Positions 34,177 to 43,532 of a DNA stretch of 64,000 bases are shown here, one piece after another. This stretch comes from Candidatus Enterococcus ferrettii. Lineage in GTDB: Bacteria > Bacillota > Bacilli > Lactobacillales > Enterococcaceae. Below the pieces are notes generated by a model, which was not told the DNA's origin, ran no database searches, and saw nothing but the letters and a program-made list of their open reading frames with translations. Location of the stretch: assembly GCF_017377655.1 (NCBI RefSeq), contig NZ_JAFREL010000041.1, forward strand, positions 1 to 64,000, written 5' to 3'. Made by a program: the position numbers and the translations under genes. Every line of letters starts with the position of its first letter. The first letter of the stretch is position 1.

Positions 34177-36492
34177 ATGGCAAAGACCTCTCGTTCAGAG
34201 AAACGACCGAAAAAGGCAGCAAAAAAAAGCAGCACCAAACGTACCGGCAAAAAGAGTAATCTGCCCATAAAAATCTTAACTGTAATTGTAGGGCTGTTAT
34301 GCTTAGTTATGCTAGCCGGAGTTGGGCTGTTCTTCTTTTATGTCAAGGATGCCCCTAGTCTCGATGAAAAGAATTTGGAGGCATCAGCTTCGTCTAATTT
34401 TTACGCGAACGACGGAACAATGTTTTTGGATCTAGGTGCAGAAAAAAGAGAAACTGCTTCAGCCGATGAAATTCCACAGGAACTAGACGACGCGATTGTT
34501 TCAGTAGAAGATCGCCGCTTTTTTGATCATAGCGGAATCGATCCCATTCGAATTATCGGCTCAGCACTGCATAACGTCAGCAGCGATAGTGTTCAAGGGG
34601 GAAGTACCCTGACTCAGCAGCTGATTAAGCTTTCCTTTTTCTCTACCAAGTCTTCAGACCAAACGCTGCGCCGAAAAGCTCAGGAAGCTTGGCTGGCCTT
34701 GAAATTGGAGCGAGAAAAATCGAAACAAGAAATTTTGACCTACTATATTAATAAAGTGTATATGTCTAATGGTATCTATGGCATGGAGACAGCTGCGAAA
34801 ACTTACTATGGCAAGTCGTTAAATGAATTAACGATTGCTGAAATTGCTTTACTGGCAGGTATGCCCCAAGCACCAAATGCCTATGACCCTTATCAGCACG
34901 CTGATGCTGCCAAAGAACGCCGTGATACAGTACTTTATACCATGTTGGATAACAAAAAGATCACTCAAAAAGAATACGACGAAGCAGTTGCTTCAGACGT
35001 CCAAGCTGGTTTGCAGACATTAGAGCCTAACAATGAAGAATTGAAGGTTACTGATAACTACGTGAAGGAAGTAATTAATGAAGTTCAGCGTAAAACTGGT
35101 CGAGATGTTTATACTGATGGTATGCAGATTTATACTAATTTGGATTTGAATACCCAAAAAGAATTATACGACATCGTCAATACCGATCAGTATATTCAAT
35201 TCCCTGATGATCAATTCCAGGTAGCCGCAACACTGGTTGATGTTAATACCGGTAAAGTTACTGCCCAAATTGGGGGACGTAAAATTGCTGATGACGTGAC
35301 TTTAGGACTTAATTTAGCTGTTACTACGGCTCGCGATTTTGGTTCAACAGTAAAACCAATTACCGATTACGGTCCAGCCTTTGAATATTTACAAAAATCA
35401 ACAGGAACCTATATTCAAGATGCACCGTACAATTATCCAGGCACCAAGACACCAGTAACGAACTGGGACAACAGTTACTACGGCAACATTACTCTCCGCA
35501 GAGCGTTATATGAATCAAGAAACGTACCTGCTGTGAAGCTTCTCGATGAAGTGGGAACGGATCGATCTGCTGAATTTATGAAGAAATTAGGCATTGAGTA
35601 CAAGGATGTTTTGATGTCAAATGCGATTTCTAGCAATACTGAAACTCAGGATGGCACAAAATACGGAATCTCCACTGAGAAAATGGCAGCCGCCTATGCT
35701 GCTTTTGCCAACGGCGGAACTTATTTTGAACCACAATATGTAAACAAGATCGTTTATCAGGATGGCACAGAAGAAGAATTCAAGAGTGATGGCGAAAAGG
35801 CAATGGAGCCTTATACGGCCTATATGGTAACTGATATCTTAAAGGATGTAATCACTCAAGGGACTGGAACAAATGCACGAATTCCGTCCTTAATTCAAGC
35901 GGGTAAAACCGGCACGTCTAACTATACCGATGATGAATTAGCCAAGATACCACATTATGGAAGTATTTCACCTGACGTTATGTTTAGCGGATATACCACT
36001 AACTATGCTATATCAGTTTGGACTGGTTATAATGATCGACAGCAGCCAATTACCTCGCAGTCTGACATGATTGCATCGGATGTTTATCGAGAATTAATGC
36101 AATACGTGTCATCAAGTGTTCCTAATGTGGACTGGGACTTCCCAGACGATCTAGTAAGAGTCGGTAATGAACTTTATGTTAAGGGATCAAACTCTACTCA
36201 ATATCAAGCACCAAGTTCTTCTTACTACAATAATTATAATAATACGCCAAATTATACGGTTCCGAGCACGACGACACCGTCCAGCTCTTTTTCTGGAGAA
36301 GAAACAACACCTTCTTCCTCACAGGAACCGGTGACTCCATCAGAAACGACACCATCTAATCCGGTAACAGAACCAAGTCAGACTCCGGACAGCAGTACTC
36401 CTCAGCCGCCTGAACCAGGTACTGGCGGTGATGGTGGCACCGGCGGAGATAATAATCAAGGAGGCAATCAAACACCTCCTGCTTCACAATAG
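34177..36492 (+). CDS. pbp1a: Class A penicillin-binding protein 1A
   Basis: 771 residues. Basic N-terminus, one transmembrane helix (about 30-55), GT51 glycosyltransferase domain (EDRRFFDHSGID, GGSTLTQQL), and a transpeptidase domain with the active-site Ser in GSTVKP, SSN and KTGTS. The last 100 or so residues are a Ser/Thr/Pro/Gly-rich extracellular tail. It polymerises and cross-links peptidoglycan at the cell surface. Operon with recU as in many Firmicutes. Confidence 0.97.
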   Translation: MAKTSRSEKRPKKAAKKSSTKRTGKKSNLPIKILTVIVGLLCLVMLAGVGLFFFYVKDAPSLDEKNLEASASSNFYANDGTMFLDLGAEKRETASADEIPQELDDAIVSVEDRRFFDHSGIDPIRIIGSALHNVSSDSVQGGSTLTQQLIKLSFFSTKSSDQTLRRKAQEAWLALKLEREKSKQEILTYYINKVYMSNGIYGMETAAKTYYGKSLNELTIAEIALLAGMPQAPNAYDPYQHADAAKERRDTVLYTMLDNKKITQKEYDEAVASDVQAGLQTLEPNNEELKVTDNYVKEVINEVQRKTGRDVYTDGMQIYTNLDLNTQKELYDIVNTDQYIQFPDDQFQVAATLVDVNTGKVTAQIGGRKIADDVTLGLNLAVTTARDFGSTVKPITDYGPAFEYLQKSTGTYIQDAPYNYPGTKTPVTNWDNSYYGNITLRRALYESRNVPAVKLLDEVGTDRSAEFMKKLGIEYKDVLMSNAISSNTETQDGTKYGISTEKMAAAYAAFANGGTYFEPQYVNKIVYQDGTEEEFKSDGEKAMEPYTAYMVTDILKDVITQGTGTNARIPSLIQAGKTGTSNYTDDELAKIPHYGSISPDVMFSGYTTNYAISVWTGYNDRQQPITSQSDMIASDVYRELMQYVSSSVPNVDWDFPDDLVRVGNELYVKGSNSTQYQAPSSSYYNNYNNTPNYTVPSTTTPSSSFSGEETTPSSSQEPVTPSETTPSNPVTEPSQTPDSSTPQPPEPGTGGDGGTGGDNNQGGNQTPPASQ

Positions 36493-36499
36493 ACACAGC

Positions 36500-36541
36500 A
36501 AAGACCTCAGAAACTTTTTACAAGTTTCTGAGGTCTTTTTA
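36500..36541. terminator. Bidirectional terminator between pbp1a and nth
   Basis: AAGACCTCAGAAACTT / AAGTTTCTGAGGTCTT stem with flanking A and T runs between convergent genes. Confidence 0.9.
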
Positions 36542-36569
36542 GTTTTGATCTTTTTAGGAAATTCAGTTT

Positions 36570-37220
36570 CTACTTAGCAATCCGCATCCGTTCCTTGCCT
36601 TCTTGACACATATCCAACAGAGGGCAAATATTGCATTTAGGGGCTCGAGCCAAACAATGATAGCGGCCAAAGAAGATCATAGTATGGTGGGTTTTTACCC
36701 ACAACTCTTTAGGTACTTTACGCATCAGCACATCTTCTACTTCTGTTACACTAGCCTTCAATTTACAGATTCTCAAACGTTTGCTAACTCGTTCCACGTG
36801 AGTATCTACGGCGATTGCCGGAATACCAAATGCATCTCCCAACACAACATTGGCTGTTTTACGGCCCACACCCGGTAATTTAATGAGCTCTTCTCGGGTT
36901 TTAGGCACCTCACCATCATATTCCATCAACAGCATTTCCGAGCAGGCTTTGATATTTTTTGCCTTGTTACGATACAAGCCGATAGTTTTGATCTTTTCAA
37001 TAATCCCTTCAATTGGTGCCTGACTTAATGCTTCAGGGGTTGGATAAGCGGCAAAAAGCGCTGGAGTTGCTTTGTTCACCGATACATCAGTTGCCTGCGC
37101 ACTCAAAATCACTGCAATCAAAAGCTGGAAAGGATTATTTGAAACCAATTCACCGTGAGCTTCAGGAAACATTTCGTACATCCGCGAAATAGCTTCCATT
37201 GTTTTTTCTTTACTTAGCAT
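36570..37220 (-). CDS. nth: Endonuclease III
   Basis: DNA glycosylase/AP lyase that removes oxidised pyrimidines, 216 residues. Helix-hairpin-helix LPGVGRKTANVV with catalytic Lys, Asp in AVDTHVERV, and the four Cys of the [4Fe-4S] cluster near the C-terminus (CLARAPKCNICPLLDMC). The ATG at 37220 is preferred over 37229, which lies only one base from the GGAG site. It overlaps dnaD by 11 bases; nth-dnaD coupling is conserved in Firmicutes. Confidence 0.96.
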   Translation of the reverse strand: MLSKEKTMEAISRMYEMFPEAHGELVSNNPFQLLIAVILSAQATDVSVNKATPALFAAYPTPEALSQAPIEGIIEKIKTIGLYRNKAKNIKACSEMLLMEYDGEVPKTREELIKLPGVGRKTANVVLGDAFGIPAIAVDTHVERVSKRLRICKLKASVTEVEDVLMRKVPKELWVKTHHTMIFFGRYHCLARAPKCNICPLLDMCQEGKERMRIAK

Positions 37221-37923
37221 CTGAATCATTCTCCTTCAGCCAATTGTACAACGATACTTTCGGCAACTCTTCGGAGCTCTTTACTTCTTCTTTTTGCAAC
37301 AGAATCTGTTTGCGACGTTTTTGTTCTTCCTCTACCTGCTGCTTGGTACGGATGTTTTTTCGTTCCCAACTCAGCAGCACTCGATCGATATAGGTTAAAT
37401 TGTAAGCTTGATTCAAAACTGCTTCTCGTAGGGCTAGAGCAATTAAATCTGGTGCATAATGATCTTCATCCAGCCACTGACCAATTCGTTGATATTCGAT
37501 CGCAGAAAGCGGTCGGCCGAATTCCTGCTCGAAGGATTGATACATCTTCTTAATTGCCTGCTCTTCGGTTTCCTGTTCTTCTTGGAAACGTTCCTGTTCT
37601 CTTAAGATGGCTAAACGATCATAAGCAGGCAGAAGGTTGTAACAATCTTTTTTTCGGCCGTTCTCATCCTGAGTTGTTTCCAAAGCAACAAAACCTTTAT
37701 TTATTAAATCACCTAACAGGTCATAGGCTTTCTCAGTGCCAATCCCCATGGCATCGGCTACTCCTCCCAAATCAGGAAAATCGTTTCCCTTTTGGTTAGC
37801 TGCTGAAAGCTGCAGCCAAAGCATACATTCAAAGGTTGAAAGCCCTAGGCGCGCGTAATTCGTCAAAAAAAGATTCGACACGGTTGTTTGCCCGCTCGCT
37901 AAATATTCTTCAAGTGAAATCAT
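37210..37923 (-). CDS. dnaD: Replication restart primosome protein DnaD
   Basis: 237 residues: N-terminal winged-helix domain (about 1-95) and C-terminal DnaB_2-type domain with YQRIGQWLDEDHYAPDLIALALREAV, then a basic tail. It acts in loading of the replicative helicase at origins and stalled forks. It lies directly upstream of nth. Confidence 0.94.
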   Translation of the reverse strand: MISLEEYLASGQTTVSNLFLTNYARLGLSTFECMLWLQLSAANQKGNDFPDLGGVADAMGIGTEKAYDLLGDLINKGFVALETTQDENGRKKDCYNLLPAYDRLAILREQERFQEEQETEEQAIKKMYQSFEQEFGRPLSAIEYQRIGQWLDEDHYAPDLIALALREAVLNQAYNLTYIDRVLLSWERKNIRTKQQVEEEQKRRKQILLQKEEVKSSEELPKVSLYNWLKENDSDAK

Positions 37924-38020
37924 TTTACTGCCTCCGTTCTTTCCTAGTGTACACTAAATAATTCAGATATCCAAGATAGCTTTTCATGAGAAAAAAAGCT
38001 CTTTTTTTGGCTTCAATAGT

Positions 38021-38048
38021 AAAAGGACCTAGGAAAAATCCTAGGTCC
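38021..38048 (-). terminator. Terminator of nox
   Basis: Minus strand GGACCTAGGA / TCCTAGGTCC stem followed by TTTT, 23 bases past the nox stop. Confidence 0.8.
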
Positions 38049-38070
38049 AGACCTCAGCTGTTTAGTCGTC

Positions 38071-39417
38071 TTATTGATTAATTTTTTCTAAAGCTGCTTG
38101 GGCTAAAATATTTAAGTAATTCCAAGGACGGTCAAAATGAGGTTGGAAGAAGAAATCTTGTAATGCTAAATCTTCAACAGTCATTTCATTTTGGATTACA
38201 ACTGACATAGTGTTAGCAGATTGAGTAATGTCGTACTTAGAAATAAATTGAGCACCAACGATACGGTTTGTCCCTTTTTCTGAGACTAATTCCATTAGAA
38301 TCTTTTCAGTCGTCGGCATGAATTCTGGACGATAGTTATCTTCGATCAAGGTAACATTTATATCAATTCCTTGCATTTTCGCGCCTTCACTCGTTAAACC
38401 AGTTGAACCGATGTTCCAGCCAAATAAGTATAAGCCAGAAGTTCCTTGAGTACCGCGGTATTTCATTTTTTGTTCTGTTAGATTTTGACCAACTAGCATA
38501 CCTTGGCGAACAGCATTGGTTGCTAAAGGTATATAGCTGTCTTTATGAGTCGGGTTATAATGAACCACAGTCGAGTCACCAGCAGCAAAAATATCTGGAT
38601 TGCTAGTTTGCATATAGTCATTAACTTGGATTGCTCCACTTGGAAGCATATCTACTTTGCCCTTCAGCAAATCAGTATTTGGTCTGAAACCAACACACAA
38701 GATAACCATGTCGGCATCGAATTGAGCACTTGGTGTAACAACTTGCTTCACTGCACCGTTTTCATCTGCTACAAACTCACTAACGTTTTCGCCCAAAGCT
38801 AGTTTTACGCCGTGGTCTTCAAGTTCTTTTTCTAACAGGTCTGTGAATTGCTGATCCAAATATTTGTTTAAGATACGAGGCAGACCATCAATTAACGTAA
38901 CATCCTTGCCAGATTCTGCAAAAGCTTCTACTAGTTCAATTCCAATATAGCCTCCGCCAACTACGACAACTTTTTGTGCGCTTTTTGCTTCTTCAATAAT
39001 TTTGTTGGCTTGGTTGTAGTTTTTGCATAATAAAACATTTTTTGATTCAATACCTGGAATTGGCGGAATAATTGGCCAAGAGCCAGTAGTCATTACCAAT
39101 TTATCATAATCGACGATTTTTTCTTCGCCGGTTTTTAAATCTTTTGCTGTAACTTTTTTGCCTTCAGTATCAACGTTTGTTACATCGTGCTCCATGTTCA
39201 CACTCGCACCTAAAGAAGCTAATTCTTCAGGATTTGAATAGAACAATCCTGCAGGGTCTTTCACAACGCCACCGACGTATAAAGCAATTCCGCATGACAA
39301 AAACGAAATATTATCATTACGTTCAAAAACAGTAACCTCAGCTTCTGGATGAGTTGCTAAAATATTTTTTACTGCTGCAGTACCAGCATGGGTACATCCG
39401 ACAACTACGACTTTCAT
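38071..39417 (-). CDS. nox: H2O-forming NADH oxidase
   Basis: 448 residues, very like enterococcal Nox throughout. FAD site at the N-terminus (VVVVGCTHAGTAA), redox-active Cys42 in NISFLSCGIALYVGG, NAD site VVVVGGGYIGIELVEAF, second FAD motif DIFAAGDS and C-terminal dimer domain. It reduces O2 to water with NADH, regenerating NAD+ during fermentation in air. Single gene. Confidence 0.97.
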   Translation of the reverse strand: MKVVVVGCTHAGTAAVKNILATHPEAEVTVFERNDNISFLSCGIALYVGGVVKDPAGLFYSNPEELASLGASVNMEHDVTNVDTEGKKVTAKDLKTGEEKIVDYDKLVMTTGSWPIIPPIPGIESKNVLLCKNYNQANKIIEEAKSAQKVVVVGGGYIGIELVEAFAESGKDVTLIDGLPRILNKYLDQQFTDLLEKELEDHGVKLALGENVSEFVADENGAVKQVVTPSAQFDADMVILCVGFRPNTDLLKGKVDMLPSGAIQVNDYMQTSNPDIFAAGDSTVVHYNPTHKDSYIPLATNAVRQGMLVGQNLTEQKMKYRGTQGTSGLYLFGWNIGSTGLTSEGAKMQGIDINVTLIEDNYRPEFMPTTEKILMELVSEKGTNRIVGAQFISKYDITQSANTMSVVIQNEMTVEDLALQDFFFQPHFDRPWNYLNILAQAALEKINQ

Positions 39418-39651
39418 CTATATCCCTCTTTCTTTGTAACCATTATTAGTTTGCAATTATTTGCACAATAAGTATAGCAGAATAGAGCGAATTCCCTATC
39501 TATTTTGCTCATAGATTTGCATTTTCTATCATTTTATCGAAACTATTCAAGCGTTTTATTAAATATTCAACTAAAAAACGCCGTAGATTAAGCATTAAGA
39601 TTCTTTGTCCTAAATATGGAAATTCGCTAAGTTTTTCCCTTATTCATTCAC

Positions 39652-39683
39652 AAAAAGACTAGTTTCTTCTATTAGAAACTAGC
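39652..39683 (-). terminator. Terminator of the surface protein gene
   Basis: Minus strand CTAGTTTCT / AGAAACTAG stem with TCTTTTTG after it. Confidence 0.8.
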
Positions 39684-39700
39684 CTAAAAACAGAATAGGT

Positions 39701-41125
39701 TTATGAGTTCAAATAATCATCAATTTTTTTCTTAGTCCATACCCATATACCAACAACTAAACAAAAACCAATAAAACACAAAATGCACTCTGATTTTGTT
39801 CCCGATGCAGGGTAAGTCTTCCCTATTCCGGATGCAGCAATTGGAATACTCTTTGAGGCTGCTTTGCTGGAATAATTGTTTTGAACTGTTTGAATCAGCT
39901 CCGGAATCTTTTTGTTCTTTTTCGTCAACTCGATCAGGTTATTCTCTTCAGTAACATTGAATATCAATGGCGTTTCGTCTAAAAGATAGTTACTGGGTGC
40001 CTTCGTTTCGACTAATGAATAAGTACCTGACGGCAAACGACCGATATGCAGGATTCCATTCTCATCGGTTACCAGATCATCTTCCGTGATTATCTCTTTT
40101 CCGTAAGCATCCCAGAGGATAAATTCTGCACCTCTAAGTTTCTTATTGGTGACACTATCGCTTTTGGTTAAGATAATGCCTTCCTTAACCTTAGGCCCTC
40201 GATTAAAAACCAGTTTCTTCTGATGGGCGTTTTCTTCGTTGATGATTATCTTTTCTGGGTCTTTACCAATCTGATATCCCTTTGGAGCATTAATTTCATA
40301 GATAAGATATTCACCGCAAGGCAGATTCGTTACCTCAATGGTTCCATCTGATCCGGTTTGAATAACTTCGTTTTCCTTGACCCGCTGATTATTTGAATTA
40401 TACAAATGAAAAACTGAGTTTGCCAAAGGTTCCTCAGAATTACTGTCGATCTTCTTAAGCAAGAGGCTCCCTGTTGGGGATGAATTATCATGATAACTAT
40501 TGATAAATTTTTCTGAAATATTGTCCTTTTGATCATTGTCTTTATAAGTTACACTGCTTAACAGTTGTCCATCTTCTTCAACTATTTCGATGATAGCCGT
40601 CACCTTTTTTGCATCATAAATTATTTCTGATTCTGATCCTGCTTTTTCGACAATGGTGTAATAGTAAGTTCCTGTATCCCGAAATTCTCGTTTCAAAAAG
40701 GTGATCTCACCTGTTTCATCATTAGCTTGCGTTTCTAGCAAATTCCCAGCTTCATCATATAATTCAAATTCAAATTCCTTCGCAGTCAATGGGCGTCCTA
40801 TTAATTGATTTCGCACCTTCAATCCTACTTCAACTGAAGCTGGCTTTGGTTTTAGATTATCACCGGAAAAGCTGTTTCCCGCCTTGTTTTCTTGAAGGAC
40901 ACTTTTTTTGTCGTTCGCTAGAATAATATTTTTTATCTTGATAGGATTGTCTTTATTGATTCGCTTTGCATCATCAGATTGCATTTCAAATTCTGAGATA
41001 ATGGTTTTATGTGTGACATCCTCTTGAGCTGACACTGTCTCCCCTAAAAAAAAGGCCAGTATTGAAAAACAAAATGTAACCAGTAAAATGAGCATCCACC
41101 AATATGCTACCTTAGCATTTTTCAT
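39701..41125 (-). CDS. Sortase-anchored SpaA/pilin-isopeptide surface protein
   Basis: 474 residues. Signal peptide (MKNAKVAYWWMLILLVTF..., cleavage near SAQED), a pilin isopeptide-linkage-like domain (about 90-215), and two SpaA/Cna-B repeats starting near SLLLKKIDSNS and IILTKSDSVTN. It ends with the sorting signal YPASGTKSE, a hydrophobic helix and a charged tail. The sorting motif departs from LPXTG. It could be an adhesin or minor pilin-like protein; no sortase or pilin partner is adjacent. The ATG at 41125 has AGAGGGG upstream. The region is AT-rich and the gene stands alone, so it may be an accessory gain. Confidence 0.87.
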   Translation of the reverse strand: MKNAKVAYWWMLILLVTFCFSILAFFLGETVSAQEDVTHKTIISEFEMQSDDAKRINKDNPIKIKNIILANDKKSVLQENKAGNSFSGDNLKPKPASVEVGLKVRNQLIGRPLTAKEFEFELYDEAGNLLETQANDETGEITFLKREFRDTGTYYYTIVEKAGSESEIIYDAKKVTAIIEIVEEDGQLLSSVTYKDNDQKDNISEKFINSYHDNSSPTGSLLLKKIDSNSEEPLANSVFHLYNSNNQRVKENEVIQTGSDGTIEVTNLPCGEYLIYEINAPKGYQIGKDPEKIIINEENAHQKKLVFNRGPKVKEGIILTKSDSVTNKKLRGAEFILWDAYGKEIITEDDLVTDENGILHIGRLPSGTYSLVETKAPSNYLLDETPLIFNVTEENNLIELTKKNKKIPELIQTVQNNYSSKAASKSIPIAASGIGKTYPASGTKSECILCFIGFCLVVGIWVWTKKKIDDYLNS

Positions 41126-41902
41126 AGTATATTCCCCTCTCCACTGCATATCGACAGTTCGGAAGTTTTCAAAAACAGGTCAGCAAAAAAAATTCAGGAA
41201 TCACTTCTAATGGCTGTAAAGCTTCAGCTTTTGGTCGTTGCAACTGATTTTTCTATTCTTGTAAAACGATTCACCCCATATAGTTATTTTTTATTCCTAA
41301 TCGACTACAACTCTATTTACCTTATACTTTTCCCTGTAAAAAAAATTGCAAATATCCAATTTATAAAAAAACATCACGACTCAGATTAATTAATTTGATT
41401 AAATTAGTTTACACTTCTATGATATCATAGCTCTGTTTCTTTTTTCTATTTTTTTTTGCACAAAAGCAGGAAATAGCTAATAAAAAGAAAGCTATAATAA
41501 TTATGTAAGATAATTCATTTTTTTAATCGAATCAAAACCAATTGAATAATATAACAAATTTTAAAGATAAAGATATTTTGTCGTTGAGGGATAATAGATT
41601 TGGATTTCTTCTCACGAGATTATCTTGCGCTTCATAAACAAATAAAACGTTATTTCATATAGCGTAGTCTCTTTTTCAAAATATCTATTTATACTATAAA
41701 CGATCTCACTGGAAAAATATTTTACAACAATACTCTATGTATTCAGGGAAACAAAAAAAGACATCGTCTCAAGAACAATGTCCCCACTTTTTCTTTAGTT
41801 GTCTTACCCACTAGCTTTAGGTAGCAAAAGACGCAGACTGTGAATTAAAACGACGAAATAATTGCTGTTCTATTCTCAGTCTATAATGAAACCTTTCATA
41901 AA
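41126..41902. other. AT-rich intergenic region between the surface protein and perR
   Basis: About 775 bases, noticeably richer in A and T than its surroundings. I see no gene. It should contain the promoter of the surface protein gene. A weak terminator-like hairpin with a TTTTTTT run on the minus strand lies near 41755-41795. No other repeats or ORFs could be supported. Confidence 0.5.
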
Positions 41903-41934
41903 GAAAAAAAGATAAATCGTCGAAACGACTTATC
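41903..41934 (-). terminator. Terminator of perR
   Basis: Minus strand GATAAGTCGT-TTCG-ACGATTTATC hairpin followed by seven T residues; it overlaps the perR stop. Confidence 0.9.
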
Positions 41935-42361
41935 CTTTCTTTTGACAATTAGGGCAAACTCCGTAAACTTCTAACCGGTGTTCGCTAATCTGATATCCAG
42001 TCAATTCACTGGAAGCCATCTCAACGTCTTCTAAACCTGGATAGAAAAAGTCTTCGATCTTGCCACAGTCTGTACAAATCGCATGATAATGTTTTTGTAC
42101 ACCAAAATCAAACCGACTTGCCGCATCTCCATAGCTCATTTCTTGCACGATACCGATTTCAACAAATTTTCGCAAATTATTATAGATTGTTGCCACACTC
42201 ATATTTGGGAAACGACTTTCCAAAGCTTTAAAAATTTCGTCTGCCGTGGGATGACTGCGATGCTCAATTAGAAATTCTAAGATCGCATAACGTTGTGGTG
42301 TGATTCGTACATTCGATTCCTTAAGTCCTTCAATCGCATGTGCTACAGTTTGTTCTGCCAT
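41930..42361 (-). CDS. perR: Fur-family peroxide regulator PerR
   Basis: 143 residues. Winged helix with SVATIYNNLRKF, PerR-type regulatory metal ligands (His in HRSHPTADEIF, Asp in SRFDF, HYHAIC) and two CxxC zinc motifs (CTDCG, CPNCQ). The Asp in SRFDF supports PerR over Fur or Zur. It senses H2O2 by metal-catalysed His oxidation and represses oxidative-stress genes. Strong GGGGGAGGG ribosome binding site. Confidence 0.92.
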   Translation of the reverse strand: MAEQTVAHAIEGLKESNVRITPQRYAILEFLIEHRSHPTADEIFKALESRFPNMSVATIYNNLRKFVEIGIVQEMSYGDAASRFDFGVQKHYHAICTDCGKIEDFFYPGLEDVEMASSELTGYQISEHRLEVYGVCPNCQKKG

Positions 42362-42456
42362 AATATATCCCTCCCCCTTATAATCTTTCTTAAATAATAC
42401 TACTCTTCAATTATAAAAGCTAGAGAAAATGTTAAAACTTCACAAATACCCAAAAA

Positions 42457-43386
42457 TTAGTCATCATAATTAAACAATTCCGTTGACAGGTAACGTTCTC
42501 CACTATCAGGAAGCAGAACTAACACCTTTTTGTCATTCGTCATTGTTTTCGCTAAATCCAATCCTGCTTTCAAAGCAGCGCCTGAAGAAATACCAACCAG
42601 GATGCCTTCTTGCTTAGCTAGCTCGCGAGCCATTTCCATCGCTTCGGTCCCCTTGACTGCTTCAACCTCATCGTATACTGAGGTATCCAGGTTGGCCGGA
42701 ATGAAACCCGCACCAATTCCTTGAATCTTATGAGGTCCTGGCTGGCCGCCTTCTAATACGGGTGATTCTTCCGGCTCAACTGCAACGATTTTGATTTGTT
42801 GATAGACACGTTTTAGTTCTCGGCCGACACCAGTAATTGTTCCGCCCGTTTCGACTCCTGCCACGAAAACATCCAATCCACTATTGCCGAAGGTATCGAC
42901 AATTTCTTGGGCTGTCGTTTTTTCATGGATTGCAGGATTGGCCGGATTCTCAAATTGTGAAGGGACGAACCAACCATTCTCTTTTGCCAGCTCATCGGCT
43001 TTAGCAATTGCGCCTTTCATACCCTTAGGACCAGGTGTTAAAATCAGCTCTGCACCATAAGCCTGCATTAATTTTCTTCTTTCAATACTCATGGTTTCCG
43101 GCATTACTAGAATCACTTTATAGCCTTTAGCCGCACCAACCATTGCTAAACCGATTCCAGTATTTCCCGAGGTGGGTTCAATAATTGTTGCATCTTCTGC
43201 CAATTTTCCTTCTTTTTCAGCCCGTTCAATCATACTCAAAGCAATACGATCCTTCACACTGCCTCCAGGATTAAAAGACTCTACCTTTACATATACTTGC
43301 GCCATATCAGTGGAAGCTAAGCGCTTTAATTTTACAATAGGTGTCTGACCAATTGTCGATAAAATGGAATCAAAAACTTTTGTCAT
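42457..43386 (-). CDS. cysK: Cysteine synthase (O-acetylserine sulfhydrylase)
   Basis: 309 residues, PLP-dependent. The PLP Lys is in [12 protein letters not shown], with [10 protein letters not shown] for substrate and [10 protein letters not shown] for the phosphate. It makes cysteine from O-acetylserine and sulfide. The ATG at 43386 follows GGAGG; the longer frame from 43434 is rejected. No cysE or sulfate genes are adjacent. Confidence 0.95.
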   Translation of the reverse strand: MTKVFDSILSTIGQTPIVKLKRLASTDMAQVYVKVESFNPGGSVKDRIALSMIERAEKEGKLAEDATIIEPTSGNTGIGLAMVGAAKGYKVILVMPETMSIERRKLMQAYGAELILTPGPKGMKGAIAKADELAKENGWFVPSQFENPANPAIHEKTTAQEIVDTFGNSGLDVFVAGVETGGTITGVGRELKRVYQQIKIVAVEPEESPVLEGGQPGPHKIQGIGAGFIPANLDTSVYDEVEAVKGTEAMEMARELAKQEGILVGISSGAALKAGLDLAKTMTNDKKVLVLLPDSGERYLSTELFNYDD

Positions 43387-43486
43387 CGTTGCATCCTCCC
43401 TTACCTTATGTAAGTATAGTAAACGAAAAAACAAATATATGCTAGAAATACGTCATCACTTCTTACAAAAATGCTAACTGATAACG

Positions 43487-43527
43487 TAAAAAAAGGTTGA
43501 TCCGCTATTAAGGTTTGAAGACCAACC
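43487..43527 (-). terminator. Terminator of the sucrose operon
   Basis: Minus strand GGTTGGTC / GATCAACC stem with a TTTTTTT run, just past the scrB stop. Confidence 0.7.
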
Positions 43528-43532
43528 ATCTT

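Noticed and set aside
41126..41902. Possible CRISPR or tandem repeats in the AT-rich spacer
   Set aside because: No repeated unit of 20 bases or more with regular spacing was found by reading.
42362..42456. PerR box upstream of perR
   Set aside because: AT-rich half-sites are present, but no full inverted repeat of the known PerR type was clear enough to call.
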